The notes: generated from the sequence alone by a model not told the origin. A DNA stretch of 64,000 bases from Caecitellus pseudoparvulus (GCA_965644315.1 CBFFRQ010000036.1:1-64000); one strand, 5' to 3'. Counted from the stretch's first letter, positions 9,366 through 21,900 are shown. Program-made: numbers and translations.

Positions 9366-12300
9366 ATGGCCAGTGGTGCCAGGTGAGAAGAGAAGCGCCC
9401 GCATTGCATTCCGTCACAGCAGCGCCACCAACACCTGCCGCGGCCAAACCTCCACAGTGGCTTCGATGCCGTGAAGCGGGGGATCCTGCAGGCGCTGTAT
9501 GCGGGCTGCAAGTCGCCCAAGGGCAGCGTGGACGCGCCCATCGTGGACTTTATCCACGCTCTGAACACAGACATCCCCGACCTTGTCACGACCTCCTCCT
9601 GTTCCGGACGCGTGTCAATCTTCCACACACCTGGTGGAGCAGCTTCAGCTGGGGTGGGCGCCAAGGGCACAGGCACCTGGCTGCTCTCAGCGCACCACCA
9701 TGTGACTCTGGAAGAGGTGACGTCTGCGCTGGCCGCATGCCCGCCGGGGGAGTCAGACTTGGTGACTCTGAAGGTGGAGCCGTTTCTGCTGCACGTGGAA
9801 ACGCGCGATGTGGACACTGCAGCGTGGTTCGTCACTGTCGCGCACAGTGCGGGCTTTCGTGAGAGCGGCATTATGCTGGGCAAGGGTGGTGCGCGTGTCA
9901 TGGCTCACGTACGTACAACTTCACACACCCTGGAAGTGCCACTGCGGGTGGGTGGGGCCACCCTCGTCCCAGACACGGCACTGGAGTCACTGGTTGACTT
10001 CGCCAACGCCAAATTCCGCGTGAACGCTCAGCGCATTGGGCGCCTGCAAGCCGCTGTGGCCGCTGCCACCGCCGAGCGTTTCGCGGCGCCCCCCTCAACC
10101 CCCCACTCCCTGGCCGTGCCACAGCAGTGGGCGGGCCACATCAAGGGCGCCATTGTGGCTGCAGGTTGGGGAGATGCCTCCCGCAAGGTGCGGCGGGCGA
10201 ACTTTGCCTGCGCCGCGCCCGACGCCGCCGCCGCGTTGCGCGACCTGCAGCAGGCTGCTGATGCGTTTCAGGACCCTCCCCGCAAGGTGAAGGTGGACAA
10301 GGCGACTGGGGAGCCCATCACCGCGCCCCCGGCACCCCCTGTCACGCCCTCCCCGTCCTCTGTCATGGTGGTGCCGGTGAGTCACTCCGGCACTGCTGCG
10401 TTGCGGGCATGGCAGGCGGATGCCGCAGCTGAGGCTGCTGCGTTGCCGGGGCCATGCCGCCCCTTTGCGCGTCAGCTGAAGCACGTGCCAATCGTAGCCA
10501 CTGCAGCACACAGGCCCGGCAAGGAGTCACGGCCTGCTAGCGCTGCCCCTGCAGCAGGGGCAGGAGGGGGGGGTGCTGGAGATGCACCCCCCCTGGACAT
10601 GGCCCGCGTGAGTCACCTGTCGAAGCTGCACCATGCGTTGCGGTGCCACGCCCACGCCGCTGGCAGTCCTCCGGGCATGCTGGCAGAGTTGCCGCGCAAG
10701 GCAGAGGTGCTGGGTGATGCGCTGCTGATTGGCGGGGGCGATTTGACTCACCCCGCGTGGGCCGGCGTGTGGGAGGCAGCGGCGGCGGCAGTGGGGGCTC
10801 GGCGCGTCATACGCAAGGCAGAGGTGTCTGCAGCGCCCAGTCGTGATGCCCAGGCGATGCTGCTGTGGGGGCCGTCGCCTTGGGTCACTGTGAAGGAGAA
10901 CGGCGTGAGCTACACCTTCGACGCCAGCCGTGTGATGTTCTCCCGGGGAAACGTGTCGGAAAAAGCGCGCATGGCCGCCCAGCCGGCAACCGGCGAAACC
11001 ATCGTGGACCTGTACGCAGGCATTGGGTATTTCACCATTCCCCTTGCGAAGCACGCGGGTGCCGCCGTGGTGCACGCGGCAGACTGGAACGCACCGGCTC
11101 TTGAGGCGCTGCGGAAAAACGTCCTCGCCAACGGCGTGCAGGACAAAGTGAAGGTGTACGAGGGCGACAACACAGCCATGGCAGAGTCCTGTGCGAGTAT
11201 CGCTGACAGGGTCATGCTGGGGCTCATTCCGTCCTCTGAGCGGGGCTGGCCCATTGCGGCAGCGGTGTTGAAGCCCAGCGGCGGCATGCTTCACGTGCAC
11301 GGAAACGTCCCGACAACCCAGGCCACGCGCTCTGGCTGGGGCGCCACTGTCGCCGCAGCGTTCGCCGAGTTGGGCAAGGCGCTGGGCAAGGTTTGGAAGG
11401 TGCGTTGCGTGCATGTGGAGAAGGTGAAGTCGTACGCGCCGCACGTCACACACGCCGTGGCCGACATCCGCTGCGTTGGCGTTGACTCGGCCTCCGAAAC
11501 GCAGTCCGCCACCCCGCCACCAGCCGCAGCTGCCGCAGAAGAGGTGGTGCCCACACAATCACCCCCCGTGCCAAGCTCAGTCTCTGAGCCATCCCCTGAG
11601 CCGGGGGCTGTGGCGGAGGCGGCTTGGAGCGGGCCTGCATTCGGGGCAGGCACCGTGCCGAGCGTTTCTGCAGACTCCCTCGCGGCCGCGTTGAGCCACC
11701 CCCACGAGCAGCTGTGGCACCGCCGCCTGCCTCTGGCGCTGCGGGGGTTCTTGCAGCCGAGTGCATGTGAGGCGTTTTCCCCTGCTAGCATGACAGCTGC
11801 GTTGGCGGAGGGCGGGGCCTGGGCGGCAGATGGCGCCAAGGCTGTTGCAGTGCACCAGGGCACCGCACCTGCACTGCAGTTCACACCCACCAAGAACTTC
11901 ACCTACACCACCATGCCAGTGCGGCAGCTGTTTGCACAGGTGGTGGCTGCGGCGGCCGGGGAAGGTGGGCCGTGGCTGTACCTTCGTGCGGTGGGTAGCC
12001 GGCCGCGCAAAGACAGTGCGGACCTGTGGCGTGATTTCCCGCAGCTGTCCACCGCCCTGTCCTGGCGCGTGTTCCAGCCGTGGGTGCCGCCTGCTGCGTA
12101 CTTTTCGTCAGTGCTCCGCATCATGGCGCCAGGCATGGCGCTGTGGACGCACTACGATGTGCGGGAAAACATCCTCCTGCAGCTGCACGGAACAAAAACG
12201 GTGACTCTGTTCCCACTTGCCGCAGCACAGGGCGTGCAGCTGGCAGGGTCCACCTCCACCCTGCACGGTGAGACGCAGGCACCCCCCGCGGAACACCTGC

Positions 12301-12701
12301 GGAACACTCTGTGGCGTGGGTCAGTGCCGGAAGCAGCTCGCGCGTGGGGGCACCTCACCGCTGCTGCTGCTTCGACAGGGGCAGTGGCGGTGACCCTGCA
12401 CCCAGGCGATGCGTTGTTCATCCCCTCCTGTGTTCCGCATGCGGTGTCCGTGCCGTCCGATTCGCCCGCGTCAGTGGGTGTGAATGTGTTCTGGCACGAC
12501 CCACGCCTGCCCCGCACCGCCACACGCGGCAAGGATGTGTACGGCAACCACGACGCAGACAAAGTGGCAGCAGCGCGGCGCGTCGCAGCAGAGTGTGTGG
12601 CCAAGGCCTGTGCCGAGCTCCCGCCCGACTACGCGGCGTTCTACGCTGGCGTGGTGTCTGAGGATGTGCGTCGGGGCGGTGTGCCGGGCTGCGGAACATG
12701 A
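9366..12701 (+). CDS. TYW3-TYW2-TYW5 fusion, wybutosine/hydroxywybutosine synthesis
   Basis: Exons 9366-9382 and 9458-12701 (75-bp intron, GTGAGA...CACAG), 1,086 residues. Residues about 8-225 match TYW3, the SAM-dependent N-4 methylase, with TSSCSGR at 51-57. Residues about 390-690 match TYW2/Trm12, a Trm5-type transferase of the aminocarboxypropyl group of SAM, with the SAM-binding motif DLYAGIGYFTIPLAKHAG from 523. Residues about 830-1080 match the JmjC hydroxylase TYW5, including FSSVLRI, the metal triad H904, D906, H1000 and a C-terminal ELPPDYAAFY. It would therefore carry out the TYW2 and TYW3 reactions and the final hydroxylation on G37 of tRNA-Phe. Pro/Ala-rich linkers join the parts. 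Plants have a TYW3-kelch-TYW2 protein; here no kelch repeats are visible and a hydroxylase is added. Start chosen because the spliced N terminus aligns with TYW3. Confidence 0.88.
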
Positions 12702-12801
12702 ATGCATGCATTTCCGCCACGCCACGCCGCACGTCGTCAATCTCGCTTCTAAAGCGCGTGACGCCCCGAACCAACAACACTTCCGTGTGTGCTGTGCGTT
12801 C

Positions 12802-15800
12802 TCACTTGCCGCCCTTGGCTGCTCCTGCCTCGTCGTCCGACGTGTCGATGTCGGGGTAGGGCACCTGCCAGTAGTTGATGTCAGAGTAGGCGGCCTTGGT
12901 GGGCGCATGCAGCTGTGTGCCAGAAACGGCAGCAGCCGGTGTACCGGTAGCACAGGCTGGCGTGCCGGCGTGCCTGACACAGGGCAGGGGCGGGAACAGT
13001 TCGTCCACGATGTCGTTCATGGCCCAGTAAGAGCCGGAGAAGGAGGTGGACCCGGCGACACGGGCGTCGCCGCCCACGCGTATTACGCCACTGGGGTTGA
13101 TGATGAAGATGCGGGAGGGCGGGATGCGCACCGCCTCGTACGACACTGCGTCTGTCTGGCGGTTGCCGAAGCCCGCCACGAACGGCGTGTCGGTGGGCGG
13201 GAACAGCTGCAGCACGTCCGTGAGAGCGGCGATTTTGAACTTTTGCGGCTGGCGCAGCACCACCTCCCGCGTCAGGGCGGTGATGAGGCGGTCAGGGGAC
13301 GTGATGACGGGGCCTGGCGGCAGGGTCACCCGCACGCCATCCCCAGGGCGGCTGCGGCGCCCAGCCACCTCCGCCTCACCTGACTCGCCCCCGCCTCCCT
13401 GACTCCGCCCCACTCCGGGAGCCGTGCCTGGAGACGCCGGCACGGGAGTGGGGGGCTGGGAGCGAGTGGGGGACCCCGCCGCTGCGGCAAAGGCCTTGGT
13501 CAGCTGGTCCCCTACCACGCCATCCCCCAAGTGCAACCCGCCCTGCCCCAGTGCGTCGTCAGCAGCGCGGCCTCGCGGAGCCCGCTCCCGCCCGGACGAG
13601 GCCGCGGCGGCGGCACTGAGGCCCGGGATGGGGCGCCTGTGCTGTGAGATTTGGTTGAAGAGGTAGTTCTTCGTCTGCCACACCTGCCCGATGGCGCGGG
13701 AGGTGAGGTAGAGGACTTCGTAGCCGTTGGCAGAAATGTTGGCGAACAGCTCCGCCACGCCGTCCTGCGTCCAGTCCTTGCCGATCCAGTAGTACACGTG
13801 CCCCAGTGCGTCTGACTTGGTGATGGTGCCGTCCACGTCAGAGATGACGACGCGGGTGTGGGGCGTCCAGCGGTACAGGTCGCATGTGACGGTGGCGTGG
13901 TCCTTGGCCTTGGGCGGTGCGGGGGGCTGCGGCATCTTCACAGAGGCGGGGCGGGAAGCTGCGCCCTCCTCGGCAGCCACTGCTGCCAGTCTGCTGGCGA
14001 TGGCTTCGTACTCCTGCACCTGCCGGGCGTGCTCCTGGAGGGCGGTGCGGTGTGCCTCCACCTCTGCAATTTCCGCACGGTCCCACACCACGAAACGCAG
14101 CGTGTTCTTGCCGGGCCGCAGGTTCATGGCCTTCAACTGCGCGGAGTTGGGGCGCAGACTCATCAGGCGCTTGCGCTGTCCCTTGGCACGTGGCTTCTCG
14201 GCGCCAGCACTGTCCACGCTCGTATATGTGGCGACGGACGCCGCGTCATCGTCAGGTGGCACGTCTGGGACATCTGACGGCACAGCTGCCAGGGCGGCGG
14301 AGGTGAGGGTGCCCACGACAGCGGGGGCAGCCCCCCCCACACCCTCGCTGGGCAGGCTGCCGTCCTGCTGCGTCATGGGGGGCGGCAGGTCCAGCGACGG
14401 CAGGTGCAGGGCGGCGTCATCCGGTGCGCTGGCCGCCGGCTCGCCAGTGGCGCCCAGCTCCCCATCACTCATGCCTGTGGCGGGGGCCTTGGCGCCGTCT
14501 GAGTCTGAGGCGGCGGTGTTGTAGCGCCACCACGACCCCAGTCGCCACGCCATGCCGCGGCGGGAGGGGGGCAGTGGCGGAACCGGTGCGGCGGATGGGC
14601 CCAGGAGGGGGGAGGGGGTGGGCCCACTGGACGGCACGGCAGCCCCCATCGGCTGGGGCGCCTCGTCTGATCGGGAGTACAGCGCGCCGGCCAGGCGCCC
14701 CGCAGCTGTGGTGGAGGTGGTGGCGGGGCCGGGTGGCGGCAGCAGCAGCGCGTCGCCTGCCGGCACGCCAGACAGCGCCCGGGCACGGCGGGGGCGCCCC
14801 GGGCTGGAGGGGGGGGACAGGGGGGGCTCAGGCCCCTCTGCCATACCCGCGCGCACCAGGGCCGCCTGTGCCACCCACGGCAGACACGCCAGCAGGCCGG
14901 CAGGGGCGTCAAGGGGGGGTAGCTGGGCGGACAGCGCGCGGCTGATGAGGCTGCGCACGAGCGTTTTTGGGTGAGTCACCTGCAGACACAGATCGCCCCC
15001 TTCCCGGTCGCGCGGGGGGGCCAGGGCGCTGAGCAGCTGCGTCAGCGCGTTGGCGACGTCGTGCACAGCGGCAGGCTGCAGCGCGGAGCCTTGGGCTGCT
15101 GCGCCAGCGACGGCTTTTGACAACGCCACACACGCCCGCGCCAGGGTGGAGTGGGAGGTGGCCAGGGGGGGCAGCCCGCCGCCCTGCACTCCTTGCACCA
15201 GTCCCTGCACGATGCGGGGCAGGGTGGCCCGCACCAGGGGGCCGCTGCGCAGCAGGCCGCCTGTGGAGTGCCTGCGGAATTTGCGCCTCGGTGACGGAGC
15301 ACTGCCTAACCGCTGGGCGGCGCCAGCAGGCCCCTCCCGCACAGCGGCACCAGTGGCCGTGTCCAGGAGCAGGGATCGGTGTGCACGGGCGACGGGGCGG
15401 TCGGTGGTGGTCTGGGAATGAGGCAGCTTGCCCCACCCCCACACCCACGACATGACGCCGCCCCCGCCTGCTGCCGTGTCGGCTGGCGCCCGTTGCTCAG
15501 GTGCCGCCTCCTCAGAGGTCATGGAGGAAGCCAGGCTGCTGGGCGGGCCTGTGTGGTTGTCTGGGTCAGTGGGCGGGCTGGCGGGGCGGTCTTGGCCCGC
15601 CAGGGACGGCAGCGACGCTGAACGCAGCATGGCGGTGCCAGGTCGACTCGCGCCTGCTCCTGGCAACGGGCGTGTGGGCGTGGGTGGCGCAGAGGTCCTG
15701 GAGGGCAGCTCGCCCATGGAGACGGACTTGGTGGCCTTCACCGCCTCCTTGTCCTCGTCCTGTGTGTAGATGAAGTACGCCTCGCCTGCGTCACCCAGCT

Positions 15801-16296
15801 GCGTTTCGACGGCGTTGCAGCGTGAACCAGACGGCGGGCTCGGGAGTTCGGCAAGTGGCAGCAGCACGCACGCGAATGTCCACATCCTTGATTTCTTCGT
15901 CGTTCACAAACAGCTTCACCACCTTGTCCCGTGAGCGGAAAACCTGGGCTCGTGCGAGAAGGCAGGGTGCCGGTGCGGAAAACGAGCCGCCAGCCCTCGC
16001 CACACGAACCTTAAACTTGCCGAAGCGGACGTGAAACGGCGTGCTGCGCACTTCCCCGCTATCGTACTCCACTGCAATGACGTCCAGGGCCCCAGTCAGC
16101 GTCGCCTGTGCGCCACAGCAGCAGTGGCGTGCAGGGGTGGCGCTCTGACCAGCACGCCGGGAAACACTCCGCAAGCGCGTGCTGCAAGGCCAGCCAGCGA
16201 CCCCTCGCCACGCACCTGGTTCACGGGCGCATCACTTGACCAGAGGTTCCCGATGGCGGACATGCCGCTGGACAGCATCCCCGAAAAGCCCGACAT
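12802..16296 (-). CDS. LPIN: lipin, Mg-dependent phosphatidate phosphatase
   Basis: Converts phosphatidic acid to diacylglycerol at ER/nuclear membranes. Four exons: 16296-16216, 16105-16010, 15943-15872 and 15798-12802; introns of 110, 66 and 73 bp with donors GTGCGT, GTTCGT and GTGCGT. The spliced N terminus gives the N-LIP domain (ALDVIAVEYDSGEVRSTPFH, then LGDAGEAYFI) that no single frame contains, which supports the exon model. The C-LIP HAD domain has the catalytic DVDGTITKSD, nucleophile D737 and D739, followed by RAIGQ and FKIAALTDV. About 1,081 residues. The middle, about residues 100-650, is low-complexity Ser/Pro/Ala/Gly. An extra segment of about 105 residues (803-910) splits the HAD domain before VITSPDRL. 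Convergent with the TYW fusion gene, stop codons about 100 bp apart. Confidence 0.9.
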
Positions 16297-16492
16297 GGCG
16301 GCGCCAGACAATCAGACCAGGTCAACGCAGGTGCAGTGCACTTGCCCCTCTCACTCTCACCAGCACCCTGCCAATGCAGGATGCGGCTCGGCGCAGTTCA
16401 GGCCCTTCTTCAGTGCAAAGTGAGCACCCTGCGCTGTGTTGCTGCGTCGTCTGAGGTGTGTGTATTGTGCCCGATGTAGTTGTGCATGTTGC

Positions 16493-18357
16493 TCACTGGG
16501 TGGCTGGCGTGGCGTGGCCTGAGCCGTCACCCCCCTTGCCCTCCGCCTCATCCTTCCCCTCAGCAGCAGCACCCTCTGCAGCAGCATCGCCCTCTGCAGC
16601 AGCCACGCCGGCTGTGGCATCGCCTTGAGGCGACCTCTCGCCTGCCTCGTCTGTCTCTTCAGGTTCCGCCTCACCCTCGCCACCCCCCTCCTCAACACCC
16701 TCCTCGACCCCCCCCTCGACATCCTCCTCACCCCCCTCGCCACTCTCATCACCTGCACCACTAGGCGCAGGCGAGGGCGGGGCGGAGAGTGGCGCCGAGT
16801 CAGCCTCGGGGTGTGACTCCGCACTGCCCGGCAACGCAGCAGCCGCTGTCCCCTCGACCTCATCCTCCACGCCGTCCACCTGCTCCCCGTGTTCCGGCTC
16901 ATCACTAGGGGTAGGCCGAACACTGGCCTTGCCTGGCAGTGCTTTGGCCTTCGGAGCAGGGCTCCCAACACCAGCCAACTCAACGTCCCCCTCACCAGCG
17001 TCCACATCCAGGGAGGCGCCGTGAAACGCACTGGGGGCAGTGGCGCCTGCCTCGCCCTGTGCCGACACGGCAGCTGACCCGGCAGCTCCGTGAAACGCAG
17101 CTCTGTCTCCTGCTGCGTTTCCGTGCGCTGGCGTCTGCCGTGCTGCAGCCTGGGCACGAGCCAACGCCGCCACCTGCCCATCTGACAGCACCTGGGACTT
17201 GCGCTTGGTGTACGCTGCCGTGGCAGTGGCCAGGGCCGTGCTGCGTTTCACCTCCACCGTCGCAGTGGGGCCCAGCGCCGCCACTGCCGCTTGCACATCT
17301 GCCCACACCAACGCCCGCAGACGCATGCGGTCCGCCTCCAGAGCAGCGTGTTCCCGCGCGATCTTGGATCGGCGAGCCCTGCGTTCCACTGCCGTGCCGT
17401 TCATGTACCGCGCCTCAAAGCCGTCCAGGCCAGCGGCCTGCGCTGCTCGGCGCCTGTCCCAATCCGCCATGAACTCATACGTGGTCAGGCCGTTGCTCAT
17501 GAGGTACACATGAAACCCCAACAACTGCAAGATGAAAGCCAGGCCAATAAGCAGCAGGAACACCTGCACGCACAGCACAGCCAGCAGTGGCACGCTGCCG
17601 ATGCTCGGGCCAGCGGAGCGCGCGTCAAATTCCGCACGGTCGGCAAAAAACGCAGCGATGCTGGCGCCCCCGCCGCCGACCTGCGTCAGCACCAGCCCCG
17701 CCGCAGAGCACAGCGCAGCCAGGAACGCAGAGTAGTTGGGCCTGCCGATGGCGTTGTTCAGCCACAGGCAGTGGTGGTCGTAGTCGTCCACACACTTGCG
17801 CGTTTCGCGGCAGAACTTGGAGGTGGCGTACACCCACCGACTCTCCCGCATGGAGTACACAGGGCTGGAGGCGTTGATGGGGTACGGAGGCGATCGGTAC
17901 TCCGCGTGTGTCGCATCCTCGCCCTGCGTGTGCCGCGGACAGAGGGGGGGTGTGACCTTGCGCCGCGCAGCAACGCCAGAGCCAGGCGCCTGCCTCACGC
18001 ACAGGGATGTAGATGAGCATGGGGTCACGCGCGTCAATGGCGGTGGCAAAGTACCCAAACACCAGCACGGAAATGTCGAAGATGCCAAAGACCTGTGGCG
18101 CGTGCAAGCGCAGGGGCGTGCTGGAGGCGCCGCCTTGGGATGCGGAATTTGCCACGCACCACAATGAGGACAATGCGCGGCACGCCCTCCCAGTACGGCA
18201 CCTGCAGCCAGAAAAATGTGGCGTTGAAGTACACCCACAACACCCATGTCCCGATTTGCATCACGTTTGGACCCTTGCTCCAGCTGAAGCCGTTGCGCAC
18301 GCGAATGTCCTCGGCTGGATCCCGCGGCAAGCCCAATTCCCGCATGCCGTCCGTCAT
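16493..18357 (-). CDS. DHHC-type protein S-acyltransferase with degenerate Cys-rich domain
   Basis: Likely multi-pass membrane palmitoyltransferase. Exons 18357-18160, 18092-18003 and 17923-16493; both introns (67 and 79 bp) start GTGCGT. 572 residues. Two hydrophobic segments lie in about residues 30-85, the catalytic DHHC is at 145-148 (Cys148), followed by LWLNNAIGRPNY, two more membrane segments (about 160-185 and 215-245) and a TTYEF motif, the usual TTxE element. The Cys-rich zinc domain before DHHC is poor: the usual first Cys pair is absent (SRWVYATS), HC reads FC, one further Cys is Thr (RET), and NNC reads NNA. About 300 C-terminal residues are acidic, Ala/Glu/Gly-rich and probably disordered. 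It may still be active, as some fungal DHHC enzymes tolerate missing zinc ligands. Shares its upstream region with the divergent anoctamin gene. Confidence 0.85.
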
Positions 18358-18958
18358 GGCCTTGCTCTGTGGTGAGGGGGCAGGGCGGGTGTGAAAGCCA
18401 GAAATCAGGGGTTTAAGTAGTGTGCTCGCCTCCCTCGCACCTCTGTGACCCACATGGCGCCCTAAGTGTCGGAAGCGGCAAGAAGAGGGCTGGCTCCAGC
18501 CGCAACTACGCCGAAGGTCAGTGGCGCAAGCCTGCGCTGCCCTTACGGTCAGGGTTAGGGAAGATTGTGGGTGTGTATATTGAGGCCCTTGTATGCACCT
18601 ATCAGCGCCTGGCTTCGTCTTGCGTGTGCACGGCTGCATGTGGTGTGAATTGTGGCGTTGTTTGGCCCGTTGCTGCTTCCAACGTGCGTGGACATGGCAC
18701 AGAACTCCCAACACAGCGCGACACTTTCGAAGTCCCATTCAGTACGCAACGTGGCACTGTTCTGTTGATGTGCTTGGCTGCGTCCTACTTGCCAGCCACT
18801 CGCTGCCCTGCTGTGCAAGCAGCGCTGCGTTGCTCCATTTCCGCAGCTACATACGTTGACCCTGTGCGCCGGTCTACAGGCGCATCCCGGGGTTGCCAGA
18901 GGCGCTCAACGTTGCAATCTCAACTTACATTAGTCCACTTGTAGCTGCTTTGCCTGCC
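18358..18958. other. divergent promoter region
   Basis: About 600 bp between the starts of the DHHC gene (-) and the anoctamin gene (+). Lower GC than the coding sequence. Several ORFs cross it but none looks like protein. It probably contains both promoters; no specific element recognised. Confidence 0.4.
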
Positions 18959-21900
18959 ATGTCAGGCTATCGTCCAGAATCAAAGGCAGCCTACGCAACG
19001 GCAGCCCGGCAGCGGCGCAAACACCGCAGGGAACGCCGCAAACGGCAGGGTGCCGCTCCCATCCCCACTCCCCAGTCCGATTCGCCAACTTCGGCATGCT
19101 CATCTCCGGACACAGCTCTCGGAGTCGCTTCCCCGGCTCAACCACGCAGGAAGCCACGCCCTCGCCGCGCTCACACTCAGGCTGTGCCTTCCACTGGCCT
19201 TGAAACCCCAGCAAGTCGCAGAGCAACGCAGGCCCGCGACACAACGCATACCCGACGGAGACGAGGGAGTATTTCAGATGGACAGCAGCTTCCTGCCCGG
19301 CACGGGGAGAAACCGAGTGACTCCGCCATGCCCAAGGCCCCAGCCTCCGCCCAGCCGCAACGCAGCCGACGCAGCCGCACGCCACACACACCGCCCCGGC
19401 AGCTGCGAACCATGCCCCGTCGTCTCAGCCACGTGACTGTCCGCCGCAGGCGCCGCAGGGCTGCCCGCTCCCCAGCCGTTTCACCCGAAACCGACCTGTC
19501 GCCACTGCGCCTGCAAGGCCTCAGCGGCAGTGACAGCGCGCTCGAAAGCCTCGAACACGGAAGTGACAACGCCCCATCACTCAGCAGCGGCAGCGACACA
19601 CCCCTCTCCCTGGAGCCGTTGCAGGCAAGCCGCAAAGCCACTCGCCGCTCCTCCGCTGCTGCCTCCCTGGCACACACCGAGGCGGGGGAGGCGGGCACTC
19701 GGTACAAAGAATACCTCGCCCGCCAAGAGGGGGGCAGGGGTGGGGTTGCCCCCCCCCCTGCACCGCCCATGCCGGCGGTGTCCCCAGACACACCCAGCCC
19801 CAGGCAGCGCGACTCGCCTGCGAGTAGCCCGGTCACGGGTGAAGTGACAGAGGATGACTTGCCAGCCTTGGACAGTGACGATGTGGACTTGACCCACGTT
19901 GCACGGGAATTGAGTCTGGCACCCGGCGGTGGCACTGGGCGGTACCGGCCCAGCCACGCCTCAAACGAAGACCACTACGACCACGCCATCATCGTGCGAG
20001 CCGTGTTCAACGCACAGCAAGAAGCCCGCCTGGCAGCCGCACGGGCACAGGCAGACGCTATCATGGCCGCCAGTGCTGCGTTTCAACGACGCGTGCAGGG
20101 GCACCGCACCGGGCAGTCACAGCACGTGTACCCCGAACTGGTCAAGCCGCGACCTCTGCCGGGGGGGGAAGACACGGGCGGACAGGCCTGGACGCCCTAC
20201 CGTGGTGTTCTGCGAGGTGACGTGGAGCTGGAGACTGTGGCGTCTGACGTGGTGGGGGCGGTGGCACCGGTGCTGCCAGAGTCGGCGCCCGGCGAAGCAC
20301 CCAGCACGCAAGACCCAGTGGACTCTGCCTCGGACAGCGACACGACCAGTGGGTCCGACCACGCGGGAGCAGGGGGGCGTCAGCACAGGGAGGAAGTGCC
20401 AGGGGGGCGCCTGCACGCCCCAGCAGACCGCACCATTCGAACGGCCGAGCACGCGCACCGACCCCATCGCTGTGCGGAAATCCTGGCTTCCCTGCGTGCA
20501 GCAGGCCTGGAGGCCAAGCGCGTGCGCAGTTTGAACCGCCAAAAGTGGCTCGTGAAGGTGCGAGCACCCGAAGAACGACTGGAGCTGGAGGCTGAACGCG
20601 TGCACCTGCGCATGAGGCGGCGAGATGGCGGCTGGTCGCGTTTCAAACGCGCCACGCGCTGGGCGTTTCGCCCCGTCGTGCACTTCAGCGACGCCGCCGA
20701 GGGCGTGCTGGAGGAGAGAGGCCACACGAGCCTCTTCCACTCCTCGGACAGGCAAATGCTCATTGACCACATCCTGCGCAGCAGCACGCGGGAGGGCGGC
20801 GCTGACCTGGGGGAAAACTCACCCCTCGGCGCCTATGTCATCGCCATGTTCCCGCTGCACATGTACCAGCGACTGTACGAGCTGCGCAATGACTGGCTCT
20901 TCACCTGGCGCCCCGTGCGTGGGGATGGGCGGTACGACAGGGTGGGCGTGCCTCGCGCCTCGCCACGCTCCGGCGCCACCCTGCCAAACTTGGACACGAC
21001 GTTGGTGCCACACCGCAACCGCAGCTGCACGGGCGCCGCCTGCTCTGCCCTTGGCGTGTGCCTGCATAAGGCGTGTTTTGTGGACGAAGCAGGGGACCAG
21101 GGCACCCCCAGTGCAAGCGTGTCTCGTCGAGCGAGCGCCGCGGTCCAGAACTCAGGCACTACCTCGACACCAGTTCAACAGCCACGAGAGGAGCCCAGGA
21201 AACGGCACAGAGGCGACCCATGCAACAGTTTTTGCTGCTGCTGCGTCACGGAAACGGCAGGCCCCTGCCGGCCAACTGCAGATGCGCTGCCCCTGCAGTG
21301 TTGCCGGCGCAATCGATGTTGCCGCCTCGCTTGCTGCGTTCTGGGCGGCGTGGCCAAGGCGGGTCGCTCCTCCCGACGGTACTGCACCTCCACCCTGGAC
21401 ATGCCCCTGGACCGCATCGCATCCTACTTTGGCGAGGACATCGCCTTCTACTTTGGCTTCATGCAGTTCTACACCAGCTGGCTCGTGGCGCCCAGCGTGC
21501 TGGGGGCGCTCCTTTTCGCCATGCAGGTGTGGCAGGGCACAATCGACGTGTTCTTCGTCCCCGTGTACTCCCTCGGCATGGCACTGTGGTCCATTATCAT
21601 GCTGGAGCTGTGGGCCGCCAAGAACGTCGAGCTAGCCCACAGGTGGGGCGTCCTGCACTTTGAGCAGGAGGAGGTGACGCGGCCGCAGTTCCGCGGAACA
21701 TGGGTGCAGGACGCCGTCACGGGGGAGGTGTACCGCCACTACCCGTCCTGGAAACGGGCGTGTGTCTACGCTGTGACGGTGCCCATGACAGGCCTGTGGA
21801 TGGCAGGGGCCATCGCCACCATGCTCTTCGTCTTCACAACCCGGGATGCCCTCCTGCCTGACCTGCAGGGCAGCGACACCCTGCCCCTGCCCCAGGATGG

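Noticed and set aside
10527-11558. 343-codon minus-strand ORF opposite the TYW2 part
   Set aside because: The plus strand holds the conserved TYW2 motifs; the antisense translation has none.
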